Shown here: piece by piece, positions 6,574 through 9,431 of the stretch
Layout: each line of letters starts with the position of its first letter
How positions within the stretch are numbered: position 1 is the first letter of the stretch
Assembly: GCA_034437895.1 (NCBI GenBank)
Contig: DAOTTO010000137.1
Coordinates: 1 to 9,431 of the forward strand
Direction of reading: 5' to 3'
Length of the DNA stretch: 9,431 nt
DNA from: JANRLJ01 sp034437895
GTDB taxonomy: Bacteria > Chloroflexota > Anaerolineae > Aggregatilineales > Phototrophicaceae
Notes under the pieces: model-generated
Told to the model about the DNA's origin: nothing
The model's input: only the letters and a program-made list of their open reading frames with translations
The model's database searches: none
Position numbers and translations under genes: made by a program

Positions 6574-6618
6574 AACTGATCGAGGAAATCGTCCAATGAT
6601 TGGAATAATGCTGCAAAC

Positions 6619-6639
6619 AAGTTTTCGAGTCGAAAACTT
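6619..6639. repeat. Palindrome B, copy 1
   Basis: A perfect dyad with 10-bp arms around a single G (AAGTTTTCGA-G-TCGAAAACTT). A 22-base stretch, 6616-6637, is identical to copy 2 at 6817-6838. Confidence 0.75.
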
Positions 6640-6700
6640 TTACTCAGAGGCGATGATGCGCTAAATTCTAATAAGGGGATTTGAGGAATAAGTTGTCTCA

Positions 6701-6729
6701 GAGAAGTGTTGCCTACGGCAACATTTCTT
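6701..6729. repeat. Palindrome C, copy 1
   Basis: The core TGTTGCC-TAC-GGCAACA (6707-6723) is extended outward by AGAA/TTCT (6702-6705/6725-6728) across a single G.T position, giving a 12-bp stem with a 3-base loop. Confidence 0.7.
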
Positions 6730-6733
6730 GTCT

Positions 6734-6757
6734 GACTGTCACCCATGGGTGACAGTC
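6734..6757. repeat. Palindrome D (24-bp perfect)
   Basis: A perfect uninterrupted 24-bp palindrome; its 18-bp core is TGTCACCCATGGGTGACA (6737-6754). The core has the same arms and gap as the palindrome inside parB. It starts 11 bases after the C1 core. Confidence 0.75.
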
Positions 6758-6796
6758 TGGATATGTAGTTACTGACCCTTAAACGTAGATAGAGAT

Positions 6797-6816
6797 GGCG
6801 TAGTCACTACTACGCC
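6797..6816. repeat. Palindrome A, copy 2
   Basis: GGCGTAGT-CACT-ACTACGCC, with 8-bp perfect arms around 4 bases. It is followed immediately (by AA) by the conserved B2 block. Confidence 0.7.
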
Positions 6817-6821
6817 AACAA

Positions 6822-6838
6822 GTTTTCGAGTCGAAAAC
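6822..6838. repeat. Palindrome B, copy 2
   Basis: GTTTTCGA-G-TCGAAAAC, identical to the inner 17 bp of copy 1 and preceded by the same AACAA. Confidence 0.75.
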
Positions 6839-6857
6839 ATTTGGAATTAACATACGA

Positions 6858-6886
6858 GAGAAATGTTGCCCTAGGCAACGATTCTC
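6858..6886. repeat. Palindrome C, copy 2
   Basis: The core GTTGCC-CTA-GGCAAC (6865-6879) is extended by GAGAA/TTCTC (6858-6862/6882-6886) over two imperfect positions. It shares its layout with C1, but the loop and outer arms differ, so the dyad is preserved while the sequence drifts. Confidence 0.65.
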
Positions 6887-6910
6887 CTAAAAATTATCAA
6901 GCGCGGATAG

Positions 6911-6926
6911 CGTAGTAACTACTACG
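6911..6926. repeat. Palindrome A, copy 3
   Basis: CGTAGTA-AC-TACTACG, with perfect 7-bp arms around 2 bases. It is the cleanest A copy together with A2. Confidence 0.7.
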
Positions 6927-6951
6927 GGGTGCCTATTTGGGTGGAAGGTTA

Positions 6952-6975
6952 GGGAGTGACCTGCGTATCACTCCC
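6952..6975. terminator. Hairpin GGGAGTGA/TCACTCCC at the end of the array
   Basis: An 8-bp perfect stem with an 8-base loop. It competes with an alternative pairing CCTGCG/CGCAGG (6960-6965/6975-6980). There is no T-run after it, so an intrinsic terminator for the parAB operon is possible but unproven. It may be another member of the palindrome array. Confidence 0.3.
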
Positions 6976-7133
6976 GCAGGACTACGCCGCACTCATAATC
7001 GTTATAATCCGTAATAAAGATATGTACACCTCATAAAACTCTCCACAAGCAAGCCCATTATTGCCCAAATATGAACAATATAAATAATGGAATTACGGTA
7101 CTTTATTGGCGCTACTTGATCTTGCATGAAACC

Positions 7134-8063
7134 TTACGCGCTAAAATGCTCAATCGTTGCTTGAATCCCTTGCGCGAGGGGGGTTTCCGTCAGGGTATTC
7201 AGTCGCTCATGATACAAGGTCGAGTCGCAGCCTTCCGGGAAGGGGAGTGTGTTCTCGCCGTAAGTAATGGTCACATCCGGCCTGCTCTGCATGATGATCT
7301 GGGCGACTTCCGCCACTGAAACAACCGGCGTACCGAGATTAAAGCCGAATGCACCGTCGAGTGATTTTTCTGCCGCTTCAATGAATTGCAAGCCGACATC
7401 CGACGCATAATGAAACTGCATTTTGCCGCCGAAGCCGATATGAAAGTTTTCGCCCTTCGCCGCCGCCAGCATTGCTTTGGTCGGGTCGCTGGTCAAGCCT
7501 TGATCTCGCCCAACCCCGTACACGGTAAAAGGCCGCAGTACGTTGCTGGAAATGCCGTAATCCTGCCAATAAATCCGCCCGATCCCTTCACCCGCCACTT
7601 TATAAACACCGTAAAGGGTGCGCGGCAGCATCAGCGCATCGTGGGCGAGTAGGGTGGGGGGATAATCGTCCGGCGTACCATACACCGCCACCGATGAAGC
7701 CCCCGCCAGATGCTTTATTCCGGCCTGTTTCGCCGCTTCAAAGATATTGACCGTCCCCGTCACATTGACCTGCGCCCCCAGCACCGGATTGGCGCGGCAC
7801 ATCGGCACTTGCAGCGCGGCAAGGTGGATGATATGCGTCACGCCATGATCGTTGATGGCGGCGCGGACTTGCTCAAATGCCGTCAGGTCGCCTTGCAAAA
7901 AGGTGATTTGTTCCTGTTCATCGCGCCTCATCAGCAAGTCGAGCCGTTGGCGATTATCTGTAAGATCGAAGCTGATGGCGCGTTTGCCCTGCTTGGCGAG
8001 GTGATACAGCGTCCACGCGCCGATGCAGCCCATCGCGCCCGTCACAAGATAGGTATCGGACAT
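7134..8063 (-). CDS. NAD(P)-dependent epimerase/dehydratase family protein (extended SDR)
   Basis: This 309-aa extended short-chain dehydrogenase/reductase has the Rossmann dinucleotide motif TGAMGCIG (8-15), an acidic residue at the end of strand 2 (D33 in FDL, favouring NAD), and the catalytic pair Y151/K155 in YGVYK with the serines at 123-124 (GASSVAVYG). Family members epimerise or oxidise sugars and sugar nucleotides. The ATG at 8063 is preceded by GGAGA 7 bases upstream; a longer frame reaching 8153 would start inside a palindromic repeat and is rejected. The gene is co-directional with the fuconolactonase gene but separated by 209 bp containing a repeat. Its neighbours suggest a role in L-fucose or related deoxysugar oxidation, for example as the dehydrogenase step. 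Sequence alone does not distinguish this from a UDP-sugar 4-epimerase. Confidence 0.9.
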   Translation of the reverse strand: MSDTYLVTGAMGCIGAWTLYHLAKQGKRAISFDLTDNRQRLDLLMRRDEQEQITFLQGDLTAFEQVRAAINDHGVTHIIHLAALQVPMCRANPVLGAQVNVTGTVNIFEAAKQAGIKHLAGASSVAVYGTPDDYPPTLLAHDALMLPRTLYGVYKVAGEGIGRIYWQDYGISSNVLRPFTVYGVGRDQGLTSDPTKAMLAAAKGENFHIGFGGKMQFHYASDVGLQFIEAAEKSLDGAFGFNLGTPVVSVAEVAQIIMQSRPDVTITYGENTLPFPEGCDSTLYHERLNTLTETPLAQGIQATIEHFSA

Positions 8064-8105
8064 ATTTTTTCTCCGTTGGATGTTAATTTTAAGTAAATCC
8101 ATTTT

Positions 8106-8271
8106 AACCCCACCCCAGCCCTCCAAGCGACAGCCTGTACAGGGAGGGAGCATGTCTCACCGGTGTGTTTCTGGTTGGGTATAGAGAATGGTTCAGCAGT
8201 AACAAAAAATACCGTGTGTCCCGTATTTCTCCCCCTCCTTGAGTTCGGGGAGGGGGTCGGGGGGTGGGGTT
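8106..8271. repeat. MITE-like palindromic repeat between two catabolic genes
   Basis: The element is bounded by AACCCCACCCC on the left and GGGGTGGGGTT on the right as terminal inverted repeats. Each end carries its own hairpin: CCCTCC...GGAGGG at 8119-8148, and CCCCCTCC...GGGGAGGGGG at 8231-8255. Reverse-complemented, the two ends match in order and orientation the element inside the primase gene (1983-2105), while the centre (8151-8223) is unrelated. Its right end stops one base before the amidohydrolase stop codon. It may act as a terminator or processing site in the minus-strand cluster. Confidence 0.65.
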
Positions 8272-8272
8272 C

Positions 8273-9106
8273 TTAATTCCCAAGCTGATAAAACCGCGCC
8301 GCATTATCCGCGAAAACCGCCTGTTTTTGGGCATCGGTCAGCGACTCCAGCAGATGCTCAAGCGTCTCGACCCAACGCGCATACCCTCCCGCTAAATTAC
8401 ACACAGGCCAATCGCTGCCGAACATCACGCGCTCCATGCCAAACGTCGCGAGGACATGCTCGACATACGGGCGCAAATCTTCAGGCTGCCAATCAATGCG
8501 GGCTTCCGTCATCATGCCAGAAAGTTTACAAAAGACATTTTCGTGCTGTGCTAGTTGCGTAATCTGCGCTCGCCAGGGATCAAATTCGCCTTTCGCAATA
8601 TCGGGCTTGCCGATATGATCGAGGACGAAATGCACATCCGGGCAGTGTTCGATCAGAGTTAAAACGTCGGGCAGTTGATGATGTCGGATGCAAAGATCAA
8701 ACGACAATCCAAATTCTGCTAACATCCGTACACCCGCCACAAAATCCGGTTGTGTAGCGAAACCTGCGCTTTGGGATTGGATCAAGCGGCGGATACCTTT
8801 CACCAGCGGGATTTTCGTCAGCGTTTCTAGCATGGGACGGGCAGATTCCCCGTTTTCCAATGGTGCAAACGCGACAATGCCTTTTAAAGGAACATCCAAC
8901 GCGGCGACCCATAACGCCTCGTCAAGCGCTTGTTCAGGGAGACAATCGGCCTGCACGAATACCACGCCGACGATCTCAAGACCATTTGACGCTTCATGGA
9001 ATTCTGCCGCTTCAAACTGACGATTTAGCGCGGGGTCTCCCGCCAGCCAATCGTAACGCAGGTGGCTGGGATTCCAAAAATGGATATGGCTGTCGATGAT
9101 TTTCAT
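8273..9106 (-). CDS. Amidohydrolase-family L-fuconolactonase-like hydrolase
   Basis: This 277-aa TIM-barrel metal-dependent hydrolase belongs to the amidohydrolase_2/COG3618 type, whose characterised members open L-fucono-1,5-lactone or related sugar lactones. The metal-site motif DSHIHFW (H7, H9) begins the protein. FVLDHIGKPDI (H164) and FGSDWPV (D232) carry the later conserved residues, and W11 follows the HxH as in the family. The ATG at 9106 has AAGG 6 bases upstream; an upstream in-frame start at 9154 would overlap the previous gene and is rejected. It follows the fuconate dehydratase gene by 19 bp, almost certainly in one operon, which strongly supports the L-fucose pathway: fucose to fuconolactone to fuconate to 2-keto-3-deoxyfuconate. 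Specificity for another lactone, such as rhamnonolactone or galactonolactone, remains possible. Confidence 0.9.
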   Translation of the reverse strand: MKIIDSHIHFWNPSHLRYDWLAGDPALNRQFEAAEFHEASNGLEIVGVVFVQADCLPEQALDEALWVAALDVPLKGIVAFAPLENGESARPMLETLTKIPLVKGIRRLIQSQSAGFATQPDFVAGVRMLAEFGLSFDLCIRHHQLPDVLTLIEHCPDVHFVLDHIGKPDIAKGEFDPWRAQITQLAQHENVFCKLSGMMTEARIDWQPEDLRPYVEHVLATFGMERVMFGSDWPVCNLAGGYARWVETLEHLLESLTDAQKQAVFADNAARFYQLGN

Positions 9107-9125
9107 ATTTGGCCTTTTGTGTATC

Positions 9126-9431
9126 TTATGATATATACCCCGCCCACGCTGCACCCGTTGGAAAGGTAAATTCCACGAGGCTCTCCGCTTTCATCTCGAT
9201 GCTGTATCCCGCCACCGTCGGCGGCATATACCGTCCGCTGCGTATAGTCACGGGGTCGAGAAAATGCTCGTGCAGATGATCGACATATTCCACCAAGCGA
9301 TTTTCGTGCGATGCGCTGATGCAAATATAATCGAAAATCTGAAGATGCTGCACATATTCGCACAAACCGACCCCACCCGCATGAGGGCAGACCGGAACGC
9401 CGAACTTCGCCGCCATCAGATAGACCGCTAT
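9126..9431 (-). CDS. L-fuconate dehydratase, C-terminal part (enolase superfamily)
   Basis: Only the last 101 residues are present; the gene continues beyond the right edge. The fragment contains PVCPHAGGVGLCE and NRLVEYVDHLHEHF, highly typical of the fuconate dehydratase/ENOSF1 group of the mandelate-racemase branch of the enolase superfamily. The histidine of CPHAGGVG and the glutamate of LVEYVDH are 31 residues apart. As I recall the bacterial enzyme, this fits the catalytic His351 and Glu382. It dehydrates L-fuconate to 2-keto-3-deoxy-L-fuconate. Family length is about 430-450 residues, so roughly three quarters is missing. It is first in the visible minus-strand operon, directly upstream of the lactonase. 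Confidence 0.9.
   Translation of the reverse strand: MAVYLMAAKFGVPVCPHAGGVGLCEYVQHLQIFDYICISASHENRLVEYVDHLHEHFLDPVTIRSGRYMPPTVAGYSIEMKAESLVEFTFPTGAAWAGYIS

Larger units (their letters stand above)
6518..7133. other. Gene-free region with an ordered palindrome array
   Basis: No credible gene lies in these 616 bases. The only longer frame (7071-7319, plus) runs into the dehydrogenase gene on the other strand. From 6553 to 6988 the region is packed with dyads in the order A1, B1, C1, D, half-A (GTAGTTACT, 6765-6773), A2, B2, C2, A3, a GGGAGTGA/TCACTCCC hairpin and a further half-A (ACTACGCC, 6981-6988). Three unrelated palindrome types recurring in the same order looks like a functional array for one or more DNA-binding proteins. 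Its position straight after parB points to a centromere or origin. From about 6990 to 7133 the sequence is AT-rich with nothing recognisable. Confidence 0.6.

Noticed and set aside
6619..6642. B1 as an intrinsic terminator of the par operon
   Set aside because: The stem is AT-rich and the T-run is short. The identical second copy lacks a T-run, so a protein-binding dyad is more likely.
6553..6988. CRISPR array
   Set aside because: The repeats are three different palindromes with irregular spacing and no uniform spacers; no cas genes are present.
6518..7133. Canonical parS (TGTTTCACGTGAAACA)
   Set aside because: No exact or one-mismatch match was seen in this region or in parAB; the D palindrome is related only in overall form.
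7071..7319. Forward 82-residue frame
   Set aside because: From 7134 on it is antisense to the dehydrogenase gene, whose catalytic motifs are clear. No Shine-Dalgarno and no recognisable protein.
8064..8153. N-terminal extension of the SDR gene to 8153
   Set aside because: The extension runs into the palindromic repeat and reads repeat-derived sequence. The ATG at 8063 has GGAGA at correct spacing and starts just before the Rossmann strand.

Overview
The window looks like an accessory region of a bacterial genome, most likely Chloroflexota (Anaerolineae- or Ktedonobacteria-like). That placement is an inference. It rests on GC-rich palindromic repeats, one of which interrupts a gene in frame, on an IscB/HEARO-type structured RNA, and on an L-fucose catabolism cluster built from an ENOSF1-type fuconate dehydratase and an amidohydrolase-family fuconolactonase. 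No 16S rRNA or other marker gene is present.

Left part (1-3602): an orphan HEARO / omega-RNA-like structured RNA (about 120-484) with no iscB gene after it. A non-coding stretch follows with 12-bp tandem repeats and two inverted repeats. Then comes a large Toprim primase-like gene (750-3569) whose N-terminal CHC2-type domain has lost its zinc ligands and which carries GC-rich palindromic elements inserted in frame.

Middle part (3571-7133): a stand-alone response-regulator receiver gene lies convergent to the primase (3589-3963, minus). Divergent from it is a three-gene partition operon: a small winged-helix protein, ParA and ParB, each pair overlapping. Downstream of parB are about 600 bp without a gene, holding an ordered set of perfect or near-perfect palindromes in the order A-B-C-D-A-B-C-A. 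The D palindrome shares its core with a palindrome inside the parB coding sequence. This is the best candidate in the window for an undescribed system: a parS-like centromere or replication-control array for a non-canonical ParAB.

Right part (7134-9431, minus strand): a catabolic cluster transcribed leftward. It contains the C-terminal quarter of an L-fuconate dehydratase, an L-fuconolactonase-like amidohydrolase, a MITE-like palindromic repeat related to the ones in the primase, and an extended-SDR NAD(P)-dependent dehydrogenase/epimerase.

Taken together, primase, ParAB and iteron- and centromere-like repeats suggest the replication and partition module of a plasmid or integrated element, lying next to ordinary sugar-catabolism genes. 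The cargo/chromosome boundary probably falls around 6990-7130, but no attachment site could be recognised.
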